A stretch of 64,000 nucleotides of DNA, taken from Pigmentiphaga litoralis. Its GTDB lineage: Bacteria; Pseudomonadota; Gammaproteobacteria; Burkholderiales; Burkholderiaceae_B. Numbering within the stretch: position 1 is the first letter of the stretch; the number at the start of each line of letters is the position of its first letter. The notes under the pieces are model-generated. The model was not told the origin of the DNA. It saw nothing but the letters and a program-made list of their open reading frames with translations, and ran no database searches. The position numbers were made by a program, and so were the translations under genes. Positions 25,422-34,840 of this stretch are shown here, one piece after another. The stretch is from contig NZ_BMXQ01000001.1 in the NCBI RefSeq assembly GCF_014651835.1, positions 3,012,120 to 3,076,119 on the forward strand, in the 5' to 3' direction.

Positions 25422-26390
25422 ATGATAACGAGACGAAAGATTTTAGGTTTGGCGCCACTTATGGTTGCCCCACTTATCGCGCGTGCAAGTAGTTATCCGA
25501 GCATGCCGATCAACTTAGTGACCCCACTTGCGACGGGAGACGCTGCTGATCGAGCAGCACGATTAATGGGCATGGAACTATCAAAAGGGCTTGGCATTCC
25601 CGTCACGATCACTAACCGCCCGGGTGCAGGTGGGTCCTTAGGCACCCAATCCGTCATACGCGCAGCGAATGACGGATACACGTTGCTCTACGCGCAGAAC
25701 AGCGCGCTGACCATAAGACGAGTGATTGATCCGCAAAATGCGAATTACGATCCACTGACGGACTTGCTGCCTCTAGCGTTGACTACAAGAAGTCCATCGG
25801 TATTGGTCGTGCATAAGGATGCTCCGTTCAAGACTATCGAGGAGATGGTCAGTCACGCAAAGCAGAGCCTTAACGGCCTCCGCGTTGGAAACGCTGGGCC
25901 TGGGTCGGTTGGAGAGATAAGCGTGCTGTTGATGAAGGAAGCAACTGGCGCTTCATTCGAATCGATCAACTACAAGGGCGCGGCACCCGCGGTCACGGAC
26001 CTTCTCGGCAGGCACATTGATGCCGTAATTCTTGCTCTGGGTGCGGTCAGTTCGTTCATTGAAGAGGGAACCCTCCGCGCGTTAACAATTTCGTCGCCAT
26101 TGCATGCTTTCCGTAACGTGCCGACGTTAAGGCAGTTGGGGTACAAGGCAGACCTGTTGGGCGTTTGGTTTGGATTCTTCATGCCGGTAGGTGTTCCAAA
26201 AAACATCGTTGAGAGCTTCCTGCCTGCCTTGGAAAGCGCTGCCCGAAATCCAAGTGTCGCGGCACAACTGCTTCCAGCAGGAATAGTGCAGGAGTGGGGG
26301 TCAGGCCAAGCACTGTCCGAGGAGATTTCCAAAGAGTACCGAGCCATTAGCAACTTGCTAGGACCGGCTTCAAAAAAGACCGTCAAATGA
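25422..26390 (+). CDS. Bug/TctC-family periplasmic solute receptor
   Basis: The 322-residue receptor begins MITRRKILGLAPLM, with two arginines ahead of the hydrophobic stretch, so a Tat-like signal is possible, though a third key residue is weak. Family motifs follow: NLVTPLATGDAADRAAR, ITNRPGAGGSLGTQSV and INYKGAAPAVTDLLG. The ATG at 25422 is chosen because GGAG lies 8 bases upstream and the signal peptide starts here. The monooxygenase gene begins 10 bases after its stop, which suggests the receptor delivers that enzyme's substrate. Base composition is lower in GC than the preceding cluster. Confidence 0.88.
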   Translation: MITRRKILGLAPLMVAPLIARASSYPSMPINLVTPLATGDAADRAARLMGMELSKGLGIPVTITNRPGAGGSLGTQSVIRAANDGYTLLYAQNSALTIRRVIDPQNANYDPLTDLLPLALTTRSPSVLVVHKDAPFKTIEEMVSHAKQSLNGLRVGNAGPGSVGEISVLLMKEATGASFESINYKGAAPAVTDLLGRHIDAVILALGAVSSFIEEGTLRALTISSPLHAFRNVPTLRQLGYKADLLGVWFGFFMPVGVPKNIVESFLPALESAARNPSVAAQLLPAGIVQEWGSGQALSEEISKEYRAISNLLGPASKKTVK

Positions 26391-26400
26391 GGGAGTTGTG

Positions 26401-27606
26401 ATGTCCGAGCGTATCCATGTAGCTATCGTCGGCGGCGGTATTGGCGGGCTTGCCGCCGCAGCAGCGCTAATCCATCGAGGGATTAGCGTAGCCGTCTATG
26501 AACAATCCACCGCGTTGCGGGAGGTCGGCGCAGGCGTTTTTATATATCCCAACAGCCTTCGCCAACTGGAACGAATGGGCTTGGGTGATGGCCTTGCAGC
26601 CGTTGGCGCTGAGGTTGGAACAGGTTCGGAGTACTACCGAATGGATGGGTCTATCGTCGGTAAGATTCTGACCACCGATTCCAGCAATTGGAACGGGATG
26701 TATGGAATGCATAGGGCGGACCTGTTGGCGGCTTTCGTAGGAAGCCTTCCTTCAGGCACGATCCACACAGGTCACAGGTGCGTTGGATTGAGCCAAGACG
26801 CCGCTGGCGCGCACTTGACCTTCGAAAATGGCAATGTGGCCAGCGCAGATGTCGTGATAGCGGCCGACGGAATCAACTCGGTCCTGCAAAAGTACGTGGT
26901 TGAGCCATCAGCCCCCGAATACGCCGGTTGTCGTGCTTACAGAGGTTTGATTTCGGCAGCCATGATCCCTGAGTGGCGACCGGAGGCGCACCAGGTTTGG
27001 ATGGGCGATGGCAAGCATTTCATGGTCTTTCCTGTTCGCCGTGGCGAACTGTTGAATTATGTCGGCTTCGTTCCTACAACTAATGCGACAGCTGAGTCTT
27101 GGTCAGCAATAGGTGACCGTGACGAACTCGCGGCATCGTACGCCGGCTGGGATTCCCGCGTCACTAACCTGCTGAGCAAAGTCGAAACGTGCTTCTGGTG
27201 GGGTCTTTACGATCGCAAACCACTCGATAAGTGGGTGAGCGGACGCCTAGCACTGCTCGGCGATGCTGCGCACCCGATGCTCCCGCATTTGGGCCAGGGT
27301 GCTAATCAGGCAATCGAAGACGGAACAGCACTCGCCGTGCTCCTTGACGACTGCGAGAACAAACGTTCGATAGGAGCTGCGTTGGAGTCATACGAATCGC
27401 TGCGGCGACCGCGCACTTCCATGGTGCAGGCCGAAGCACGAAAAAATGGGCTGCGCTATGACTCCAAATACACTGATCTCGGGCAGCGCGACAAAGAAAT
27501 TTCGAGCTCCTCAGCTTTTCGTAAATCGCTCTATGACTACGATATTGAAAAGGAAGCACTGGCGCTAATACGCGCAAGAGGCCTTGTTTCGAGCGAACGA
27601 GCTTGA
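26401..27606 (+). CDS. FAD-dependent aromatic monooxygenase (salicylate/3-hydroxybenzoate hydroxylase type)
   Basis: The 401-residue protein is a group A flavoprotein hydroxylase. The dinucleotide fold is AIVGGGIGGLAAAAAL at the N-terminus, the DG fingerprint is VVIAADGINSVLQ, and the second FAD motif is LLGDAAHPMLPHLGQGANQAIEDG. GAGGGA precedes; ATG at 26401 is more likely than the GTG three bases earlier. These enzymes hydroxylate phenolic acids with NAD(P)H and O2. The exact ring position cannot be told, but the receptor-LysR context supports an aromatic acid. It is followed by decayed DNA, so later pathway genes may have been lost. Confidence 0.88.
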   Translation: MSERIHVAIVGGGIGGLAAAAALIHRGISVAVYEQSTALREVGAGVFIYPNSLRQLERMGLGDGLAAVGAEVGTGSEYYRMDGSIVGKILTTDSSNWNGMYGMHRADLLAAFVGSLPSGTIHTGHRCVGLSQDAAGAHLTFENGNVASADVVIAADGINSVLQKYVVEPSAPEYAGCRAYRGLISAAMIPEWRPEAHQVWMGDGKHFMVFPVRRGELLNYVGFVPTTNATAESWSAIGDRDELAASYAGWDSRVTNLLSKVETCFWWGLYDRKPLDKWVSGRLALLGDAAHPMLPHLGQGANQAIEDGTALAVLLDDCENKRSIGAALESYESLRRPRTSMVQAEARKNGLRYDSKYTDLGQRDKEISSSSAFRKSLYDYDIEKEALALIRARGLVSSERA

Positions 27607-27675
27607 GGCGGCTTGGTCGGAGCAGAAAGATTGTCTTAGCACAATCATCGCGTGCGTTTAGGGGTACGCTCGGAA

Positions 27676-27795
27676 ATGGCTCAAGATATTGATCTCAATC
27701 CTTTGCGGACCCTCGAAGCGCTTCTAACGGAACGTAACGTCACGGTCGTCAGCAGAACGTCCAAATATACGGAACAGATCGACATCGGGATCTAG
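27676..27795 (+). pseudogene. LysR regulator fragment
   Basis: An ATG at 27676 opens DIDLNPLRTLEALLTERNVT, the start of a LysR winged helix, and the frame ends 39 codons later. The remaining helix-turn-helix and effector domain are missing. The last residues (SKYTEQIDIGI) do not continue the helix, so this is probably a deletion scar. Confidence 0.6.
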
Positions 27796-27799
27796 GACA

Positions 27800-28213
27800 T
27801 AAGTCGCGCCGATGTGGAAGGCAACAGCGTGACCAGGATGCCCTGCGTCACGTCGGGGCTGATGCCGTCGCGCTGGGGCAAGCAGGGTGCTGAAGAACCG
27901 GGCGGAGACTTGAAAGCCCTGTTCACGCTTGAAAGCGGGTTCGGCTCCGAATCGCCAATCCTAAGCCAGCGCCCACGTCTCTTCAATCGCCAGGCATGGT
28001 CGCCCTTACGTCGCATTTGGTCGTCAATACAATGCCACCCTGGCCGTGCTAGGCAATGCCGGTGTGATGGACCCAGCGGCCAAGAGACTGGGGGCGCTCG
28101 ACCGCTATCTGTCGAACACCCGTTCGGATAACGCGATCCACTATCGCGGCACCTATGAGGCGACAGCTGGAGAGCGGCATCAACCGGCAAATCCCATCCG
28201 GGACAACGGTTAA
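27800..28213 (+). pseudogene. Gram-negative porin fragment, frameshifted
   Basis: One frame gives SRWGKQGAEEPGGDLKALF and TLESGFGSES, then RLFNRQAW. After a frame change near 28020 another gives GRQYNATLAVLGNAG and LSNTRSDNAIHYRGTYE, with a stop at 28211. Together these are the N-terminal third of a trimeric porin of the Burkholderiales type (SRWGxxGxEDLGGGLKA, LFGRQA, GRQY, NSxxY). The signal peptide and most of the barrel are absent. Confidence 0.7.
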
Positions 28214-28339
28214 AAAGTCGCGTCAAAGTCCGGATGTAGGAGTGCAATCTTTACCTTCGAGGCATTGCAGATTGCAAGCTTGGCAGAGGGAGCGTGCATG
28301 TCCGTTCGGCGGGCGCTTACGACTAAGTGTAGTTGGAGT

Positions 28340-29002
28340 CAGACGGCATCTGCAGCGGCCGGCGTTCGATCGCCACTCGCTCGCGCCTGCGCCGCTTGCG
28401 CACGGCAAGCCCGCCTCGTGATGCAGGCGATGAACGCGCTTGTGGTTGAACCGCGAAGCCCTTGCGTTCGACCAAAATGTGCAAACGCCCTTAGCCGAAA
28501 CGCCGGCGCTCGCCGGCCAGCTCTACCAGAAGTTGTTGCAACCCGTCGCCCTTGCGGTGCGAGGCGTAGTGCAACACGCTGAGCGACAGTCCCGGCAGAC
28601 GGCAGGTGCGACGTTCGAAGAGTTGAGTCGTGGCCCGCACGGCCACCACCGCGTTGCGCCGTGCCTGCGGGCTCAGAATTTTCCCCTCGCAACGACCTCC
28701 AGGCTTGCGATGTCCAGCATCGATTTAACCAAAATTTTCTCGAACCTGGCGTCTTCCGCCTCCAGCGCCTTCAGGCGCTTTGCATCCGGCATGTCCATGC
28801 CGCCGAACTTCCGGTGCCACAGGTAACGATGCATCGCTGAAGCCGTGTGTTCGGCACAGCTCCTCAGTCGGGGTACCGGCTGAGGCCTGCTTCAGGAAGC
28901 GGATGATCTGCTCGTCGGTAAGTCGCTTCTTGATGTCCGTCCTCAGTCTTAGGAATGGACCCTACTTAGGTTGCCTTGGTCCTGAAAATCGGGGGCAGTT
29001 CA
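28340..29002 (-). mobile_element. IS3-family insertion sequence remnant
   Basis: On the minus strand the element begins with the terminal repeat TGAACTGCCCCCGATTTTC at 29002. A complete-looking OrfA-type helix-turn-helix frame follows (QIIRFLKQASAGTPTEELC, KFGGMDMPDAKRLKALEAE). OrfB starts (NAVVAVRATTQLFERRTCR, ELAGERRRFG) but is interrupted by an in-frame stop just before GRLHILVERKGFAV and breaks off after RRRRERVAIERRP. The DDE domain and the left terminal repeat are missing, so the copy cannot move on its own. It borders the glycosyltransferase genes. Confidence 0.75.
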
Positions 29003-29117
29003 TCCCCAACTTCTCCGCTGAAATTCCGTGCTGATCAGGAATTTCCTTTCAGTAAGTATTCGGAAAGACCAGTGATTGCATAGTGTCGTCATGTCACAAC
29101 TACAGACGAGGGCTAGT

Positions 29118-30278
29118 ATGTTTCGAGAGGAACAGCTTCTTCAAACAGCTGCCGAATGGCCTGCGTTCCACAGCATAAAAACGGCTCCCGGCCCCGAATT
29201 GGCCGTCATCGTTCCAGTGTTCAACGAGCGGGACAATGTGCAGGAAATAGTCCGGAGGCTAAAGGCCACTCTCGTGGACTATTCCTGGGAAGTCATATTC
29301 GTCGATGACGATTCGCCCGACGGAACCGCTGACCTTGTGCGTCAACTCGGGAATCTTGACCAGCGTGTGCGCTGCGTGCAGCGCATCGGTAGACGAGGGC
29401 TCTCTTCGGCATGTGTCGAGGGCATGCTTGCGAGCACGGCGAAGTATTTCGCCGTCATGGATGGCGACCTTCAACATGACGAGAACCTGCTTCCGGAAAT
29501 GTTGGATAACTTGCTGTGCACGGACATCGATGTGGTGATTGGAAGCCGCTATGGCGCCGATGGAGACATTGGGGACTGGGATGAGAGACGCGCTCGAATG
29601 AGCCGCGTTGCGACTTGGATTACTCGGACGGCATTGAACACGAAGCTCAGCGACCCCATGAGCGGGTTCTTCATGATTAGGCGGGAAGCCTTTCTGGAGC
29701 GAGCGCGGTCAATGTCTGGAATCGGCTTCAAGATCCTTCTCGACTTGTTCGCCTCGGGGCCGCAGCCGCTACGGTACATGGAACTCTCCTATGAGTTCCG
29801 CAGCAGGAGCTTGGGTGAAAGCAAGATGGATAGCCGAGCCGTATGGGATTTTCTCATGCTTGTGCTCGACAAAAGACTCGGCGGGATCATACCCGTTCGC
29901 TTTCTCAACTTCGCCCTGGTGGGCGTGCTCGGCGTGGGCGTCCATCTGGGCATAATGTTCATGCTGTTCGAGGTTGGAAAGAGCCCGTTTATCTGGTCCC
30001 AGTCAGTTGCGATGCTGGTGGCCATGACGAGCAACTTTGCGTTGAACAACATCCTGACGTACCGCGACATGCGCCTGCGCGGTTGGCACTGGGTGCGTGG
30101 CTGGGGATCGTTCGTGCTCGCCTGCAGCATCGGCGGGCTTGCGAATGTCGGCATCGCATCGTACCTGTTCGATGCCAGCACCACCTGGATCGCCGCGACT
30201 CTTGCAGGTACAGTTGCGGGCGCCTTATGGAACTACGCCCTTACGTCGACTTACACTTGGCGGAGGAAGGCCCAATGA
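29118..30278 (+). CDS. Polyprenyl-phosphate glycosyltransferase (GT2, DPM1-like) fused to GtrA
   Basis: Residues about 30-270 are a GT2 domain: LAVIVPVFNERDNVQEIV, VIFVDDDSPDGTADLV, and MDGDLQHD with the metal-binding D-x-D. It is followed by DPMSGFFMIRREAF and two cytosol-facing helices. The last 120 residues have four membrane segments of the GtrA family (FLNFALVGVLGVGVHLGI, SNFALNNILTYRD, WNYALTSTYTWRR). Such proteins load a sugar onto undecaprenyl phosphate and help flip it. ATG at 29118 has GAGGG in front. The next gene overlaps its stop and encodes a PMT-type transferase, the natural user of the lipid-linked sugar. Confidence 0.86.
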   Translation: MFREEQLLQTAAEWPAFHSIKTAPGPELAVIVPVFNERDNVQEIVRRLKATLVDYSWEVIFVDDDSPDGTADLVRQLGNLDQRVRCVQRIGRRGLSSACVEGMLASTAKYFAVMDGDLQHDENLLPEMLDNLLCTDIDVVIGSRYGADGDIGDWDERRARMSRVATWITRTALNTKLSDPMSGFFMIRREAFLERARSMSGIGFKILLDLFASGPQPLRYMELSYEFRSRSLGESKMDSRAVWDFLMLVLDKRLGGIIPVRFLNFALVGVLGVGVHLGIMFMLFEVGKSPFIWSQSVAMLVAMTSNFALNNILTYRDMRLRGWHWVRGWGSFVLACSIGGLANVGIASYLFDASTTWIAATLAGTVAGALWNYALTSTYTWRRKAQ

Positions 30279-32320
30279 AGCAGCCACATTGTGGCGAAAG
30301 CCGCGTGGCCGAAAATGCCGACTCTCTTACGTCGGGCAGTAATTCCTTCTTCGGCGTGTCTTCTGAAAAAAAGCTCGGCACAAGGATGCCGACACGTACA
30401 TGGCACTCGATGGGGCGGGTTTCTCTTGCCGTCACTCTCGATCTCGCAAGTACACTTTTTGTCATCGAGTTGGGGGCAAGTCATGGGACCGCCCATCTTG
30501 TTGGAGCCTTTATCGGCTATGTATTACTCGCTATCCGAAGCCTGTGGGCTGCTCATGGTTCAGAACGTTTGTGGCCATCGCTGTTGACGATTGCTATTTT
30601 CGCTCTGCTGATTCGCGGCGGCATCGTCAGCACTGCCATTGGGATGGGTATCCCGGGAGGGTTTGCAGATCTTAGTGGCGTTGCTGTTGGGTGGGCCTTT
30701 ATTGCTGCAAGCCGGCGATTCATGGAGAAGTCGAGAACTGATTCAGCCTCGACATCGACAACGTTCATGTCGCGTTCCGCATTAGCGATCCTGGCGGTTG
30801 CCGTGCTGCTTCGTGTCGTTTACATCTCTACGTTTCCGTTGCTGGCACAGGAAACGTACTACTGGAACTACGCAGAACACCTCGACATCGGATACTTCGA
30901 TCATCCACCGCTTGTCGCGTGGCTTATCGCAATGGGGCAGTTTTTCTTGGGGCAGACGGAAGCGGGTATCAGGCTGGGATCTTTTGCTTGCGGGCTGATC
31001 ACGATTGCATTCATCTATCGGTTCGCGTTGCGCTTGGTGGGCAAGGCCTCTGCTGTGATGGCCGCCGCCCTTGTGGCGGCGCTGCCCGTCTTCTTCGTTG
31101 CAGGAGTATTGGCGACGCCGGACGCCTCCTTGATCGCCGCGTGGTCCGCAGCACTTTATTTCTCCCACGGGGCGTTGGTCATGGGCAATCGCGCCGCCTG
31201 GTTGGGCGTTGGCGCGGCGATAGGCATCGGTCTCCTTTCAAAATACACCATGGCCTTGCTGGCGCTTGGGCTGTTCGCTTTTGTGCTCTTGGACCGGCGC
31301 TCATGGCGCTGGTTCTTTCGTTGGGAACCCTATGCCAGTGTCGCGCTGGCGATTGCCGTCTTTATGCCGGTGATTGTTTGGAATTATCAGCATGATTGGG
31401 CGTCATTCCTCTTTCAGACGGGGGACAGATACAACGAGCCATCGTTCGGCCTGCATATTTTGTTGATGAACATGCTGCTAGTCGCCACGCCGATTCCGCT
31501 TTTGGCGGTGCCGTTGCTGTTCCTGAATCGATGGCTGCATCAATCTCGACCCATTGACGAGTCGGAACATGTCAAAAGCCAGAACAGGCTGTTCATTGCC
31601 TGCATGGTTCTCGTACCGATGCTGGTCTTTGTTTTGAATGCCTTGAGACATGAACCTCGCCTGAACTGGACGGCGCCCATCTGGCTCGCCATGCTTCCGG
31701 TTGCCGGATGGGCCATTCTTCATGCGGACAGTTTGAGAGGGAAAACCTGGGGAGCTGACTTTATCTGGCGCAAGATGAGGCCTTTGTTGTTGATTTTGTT
31801 CATGCTCAATGCCGCAGCGTTCTACTACGCCGTTCTAGGTTTCCCGGGACTACCATATCCTCAGTCGCTGGCGCGCTCCAATGGTTGGGATACGGCAACG
31901 CGACATATCCAGGACGTGAACGATGGATTGATTCAAACGAAGGGCCAGGCTCCAGTCATTGTTGGGATGGACAAATACTACATCGCCTCAAAAATTTCCT
32001 ACTATGCAGCCAAGCTTCGTCCGGACAAACTTCGGACCCCCATGCAGGTGACAGCACGTGGTGTAGTCTTCGGCGGAAATGGGTTGATGTTTGCGTATTG
32101 GGCCAATTCCGATCAGTTCTCCGGACGGACTTTCATTATGGTGGCACGTAAAAAAGAGGAGCTGCAATCCAGTACGCTGGCAGATTATTTCAGTGAAGTC
32201 GAGCCAGACATTCATCGAATCCCATTAATCCGGGACGGGCCCGGGGCAAACAAAAAATTCATCGCCAATTACTACTATCGCGTAGGTTATGATTACCGGC
32301 CGGGTGGAGAAACACCCTAA
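30275..32320 (+). CDS. ArnT-like membrane glycosyltransferase (PMT/GT39-GT83 family)
   Basis: The 681-residue protein has about a dozen hydrophobic segments. The catalytic first periplasmic loop carries QETYYWNYAEHLDIGYFDHPPL, where the D/E-x-Y-Y and DHPP pattern is the hallmark of ArnT/PMT enzymes. The first 160 residues add three or four extra membrane helices that resemble a flippase-like domain and are not in plain ArnT. Its start overlaps the stop of the GT2-GtrA gene (AATGA), so the two are coupled. A role in placing a sugar on lipid A or another envelope target is inferred; in Bordetella, ArnT-like LgmB does this. A two-component pair lies about 1.1 kb away. Confidence 0.84.
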   Translation: MKQPHCGESRVAENADSLTSGSNSFFGVSSEKKLGTRMPTRTWHSMGRVSLAVTLDLASTLFVIELGASHGTAHLVGAFIGYVLLAIRSLWAAHGSERLWPSLLTIAIFALLIRGGIVSTAIGMGIPGGFADLSGVAVGWAFIAASRRFMEKSRTDSASTSTTFMSRSALAILAVAVLLRVVYISTFPLLAQETYYWNYAEHLDIGYFDHPPLVAWLIAMGQFFLGQTEAGIRLGSFACGLITIAFIYRFALRLVGKASAVMAAALVAALPVFFVAGVLATPDASLIAAWSAALYFSHGALVMGNRAAWLGVGAAIGIGLLSKYTMALLALGLFAFVLLDRRSWRWFFRWEPYASVALAIAVFMPVIVWNYQHDWASFLFQTGDRYNEPSFGLHILLMNMLLVATPIPLLAVPLLFLNRWLHQSRPIDESEHVKSQNRLFIACMVLVPMLVFVLNALRHEPRLNWTAPIWLAMLPVAGWAILHADSLRGKTWGADFIWRKMRPLLLILFMLNAAAFYYAVLGFPGLPYPQSLARSNGWDTATRHIQDVNDGLIQTKGQAPVIVGMDKYYIASKISYYAAKLRPDKLRTPMQVTARGVVFGGNGLMFAYWANSDQFSGRTFIMVARKKEELQSSTLADYFSEVEPDIHRIPLIRDGPGANKKFIANYYYRVGYDYRPGGETP

Positions 32321-33472
32321 ATAGATGGGACGAGTTTGTGGTGGCGCGGGGTACACCAGCATTCGACGTCTTCACGGTCTGCGGCAGCGCACCTAGTAAG
32401 CCTGCCCGCTGTGGTCGGGCAGGATTTAGTGTTGCTTATGCCGCCAATCGACGCTTCCTTATATTTAGAAGCGTTCGGTCCTGCGTGGCCAACTGCCCGG
32501 TGCTACTACCCTCGTCGCCGAACTGGCTCAGGCCTTCAGTGTGTAGGGTGGGCGCGCTAAGCATGGTACGCGGTACGACGCAGGACCCATTGACGAATCT
32601 GGTCGATATTCAACGCTCTCACGTAGGCAAGGTTGAGCGAGGCGAGCACATGCCTGCGCTGACGGTCATTTTCAAGACCGCCAGCGCGCCTTTGGACCTG
32701 ATAAAGTAACAGGGCGTGGACTCCACCCCGTCAGGGTCGTCTTCCGGGGCATTTACTTGGCCTGCAGCTTTCTGCGGCTCCGTGTACTGTACGGCGTCGC
32801 TGGCAATGCCGGCCTTCTTTGCCAGCAGCTTAAACGAGTGAACTGCCTGGAGAAGGTCGTTCTGCCTACCCTGCACGACCTTGCGCAGACGGACCGGCAG
32901 CGCGGTACTTGGCCACTCATACCTGCGCCGAATCTGCGTTACCAGCGATAAGCAAGCGCGGAGATAACATACGCACGATGCTGCGGGTTTTCCGGCAAGC
33001 AGCGTACGCCGGTCGTGTTCGAGCCGGGCGGGGACGGCCCCGCCACTGGTTTGCAGCAAGTAGCGGTTGACGGGATTAAGAAGGATAGCCGCTCAAACCC
33101 GCAAGCATTTCATCGGCATCGACTGCGCGAGTTTTCGGCTTCTGCTCCCTCATTCTTTGCATCTTGTATCCCGACGGCGCTACGGGCGGGGATGTGCAGC
33201 CCCTCGCTCTAGTGGCTAAATAGCGGGCAGCACGTACGTTGCCTATCATTTACGCGTAGGTCACAGCGGCAGCCCGAGCCAACACGTTCTACAACACTAA
33301 CTCGGGCTTCAGCATCAAACTTGGCTTTCGCGGATCGGGGCACCCTGTCGGGCTCTCGGCGAGACGCGGCACTGCTGCGTGGACCGCTAGATCCTGAGGC
33401 GCCAAAGCGCAACACGACGATGCCCTCATACCAGAGATGCAGCGCGTTCAGCGTCCTGTTGCTTATCTTCCA
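32321..33472. other. Degenerate region with an XRE helix-turn-helix scrap
   Basis: No intact gene is evident. On the plus strand at about 32590-32709 the frame reads KVERGEHMPALTVIF and ends soon after, which matches helix 3 and 4 of an XRE/Cro repressor whose N-terminus is lost. At 32401-32423 CCTGCCCG and CGGGCAGG form a hairpin with a 7-base loop but without a T-run. Frames between 32700 and 33440 are interrupted and unrecognised on both strands. Confidence 0.45.
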
Positions 33473-34840
33473 TCAAGTCTTACAAGTTAGCCTGAGCAGC
33501 AGCCCTGGAGTTGCGCTGTGTGCGGACAACGCCCACCCATGTGCCAGCGCGATTTCCTGGCATATTGCCAAGCCAAGACCTGCGCCATGATCGCGGCGAT
33601 GGGCGCCACGCCAGAAGCGTGAGAACAGTTGCGGCAGTTGTTCCGGCTTCGCACCAGGCCCCCAGTCGCGCACCGTCACGACGGTAGGGCCCACATCCAC
33701 CTGCACTTCCGTGTCTTGCGGGGCATGCTGGATGGCGTTCTCCAGCAGGTTCTTCAACAAAGTGAACAACGCCCCCCGGTCAGCCTGCCATCGCGCCCCA
33801 AAGGCCTCGCCAACAAGGGTTACACGCACATCTGCAGTCACCGCCATGCGCTGCAGATAGGTAATGACCTCCTCGACCGCTTCTTGCACATCGACTTGTG
33901 CGAAATTGTAGTTCTGCACCTCGCTAGCCTCCGCCAGCAGTAAGAGCTGCTGCACTTGACGCGTCATATGCTCGACATCGCCGAGCAACGAGACCCGGTC
34001 ATCGCTATCTTCTCCCAGCTCCACCTGTGCACGGATCAATGCCAGCGGTGTCTTCAACTCATGCGCTGCCGTGGCGAGGAATTCCTGCTGGAGGCGGTAT
34101 CCGCGCTCCAATCGGTTGAGTGCATGATTGAAGCTGTCCACCAGAGGGGCAATCTCTCGCGGTACCGCAGCGGTTCGCAACCGAGCGTGGAGCACGCGCG
34201 GTGAGATCGAAGCTGCGGACTCCGACAATTCTCGCAATGGCCTGAGCGTGTATCCCAGGGTGACATATGCACAAACCCCGAAGACGAAGAGGAGCACCAA
34301 GCTGAACAGAGCAACCCCAGCTCCCATGAACGGCAAAGTGAACTCCTGATACATGAAATTCATCAACCGTGTGCTGGTTGCGAACTGGAGATACCAGGTT
34401 CTTCCGTGGTGCTCGATAGGCTCGATGAAACTGTGCATCTGTATTCCAGAGCGCTCGAAGGACAGTGTGTTCCGTCCAGGCCGCCAAGCCTCGCTAGGAG
34501 GCCAGAACTCCTCCCCGGCAGCAGAAACTAAAACCAAACGCCCGGACTCGTCCAGGACGCGGTAGGCCGTTTCCTGATTCAGGCTCTGATATATCCACTG
34601 GTCGCTATCGTGGTCGGCGCCTAGGCCAATTGGGATTCCCTTGTTGTCAAATCGGACAGCGTCAGCCAGATCTCGTGTGTGTTGAGCTAGATCCTTTTTG
34701 AGCAAGAAATCCCTGTGGAAGGTCGTAAGCAGGAAAGCGCCCAGCACCACGAGCAGGATGCTCAGTATCACCCCTACAATGTAGGCGAACAGCACTTTTA
34801 GGCTAAGGCTATTGAGCCATGCCGGCTTCACGAAGGACAT
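33473..34840 (-). CDS. Sensor histidine kinase (PmrB/QseC-like)
   Basis: The 455-residue kinase has an N-terminal membrane segment at about 15-40, a periplasmic domain to about 165, and a second membrane segment (FMGAGVALFSLVLLFVFGVC). A HAMP-like linker follows, then the H-box AAHELKTPLA with His260, the N-box NLLENAIQHAP and G-boxes RDWGPGAKPEQL and HGAGLGLAIC. Its start overlaps the regulator gene by 32 bases, so the pair is one transcript with the regulator first. Phosphotransfer to Asp52 of the regulator is expected. Location beside ArnT-like genes suggests a cationic-peptide or envelope-stress signal; this is inference. Confidence 0.9.
   Translation of the reverse strand: MSFVKPAWLNSLSLKVLFAYIVGVILSILLVVLGAFLLTTFHRDFLLKKDLAQHTRDLADAVRFDNKGIPIGLGADHDSDQWIYQSLNQETAYRVLDESGRLVLVSAAGEEFWPPSEAWRPGRNTLSFERSGIQMHSFIEPIEHHGRTWYLQFATSTRLMNFMYQEFTLPFMGAGVALFSLVLLFVFGVCAYVTLGYTLRPLRELSESAASISPRVLHARLRTAAVPREIAPLVDSFNHALNRLERGYRLQQEFLATAAHELKTPLALIRAQVELGEDSDDRVSLLGDVEHMTRQVQQLLLLAEASEVQNYNFAQVDVQEAVEEVITYLQRMAVTADVRVTLVGEAFGARWQADRGALFTLLKNLLENAIQHAPQDTEVQVDVGPTVVTVRDWGPGAKPEQLPQLFSRFWRGAHRRDHGAGLGLAICQEIALAHGWALSAHSATPGLLLRLTCKT

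Noticed and set aside
29118-32320. Naming the glycosyltransferase pair lgmA/lgmB
   Set aside because: The resemblance to the Bordetella lipid A locus is by family and context only; the domain fusions differ and no deacetylase gene is present.
32401-32423. Hairpin CCTGCCCG/CGGGCAGG after the ArnT-like gene as a terminator
   Set aside because: No T-run follows and it is 80 bases past the stop; it is mentioned only within the gap entry.
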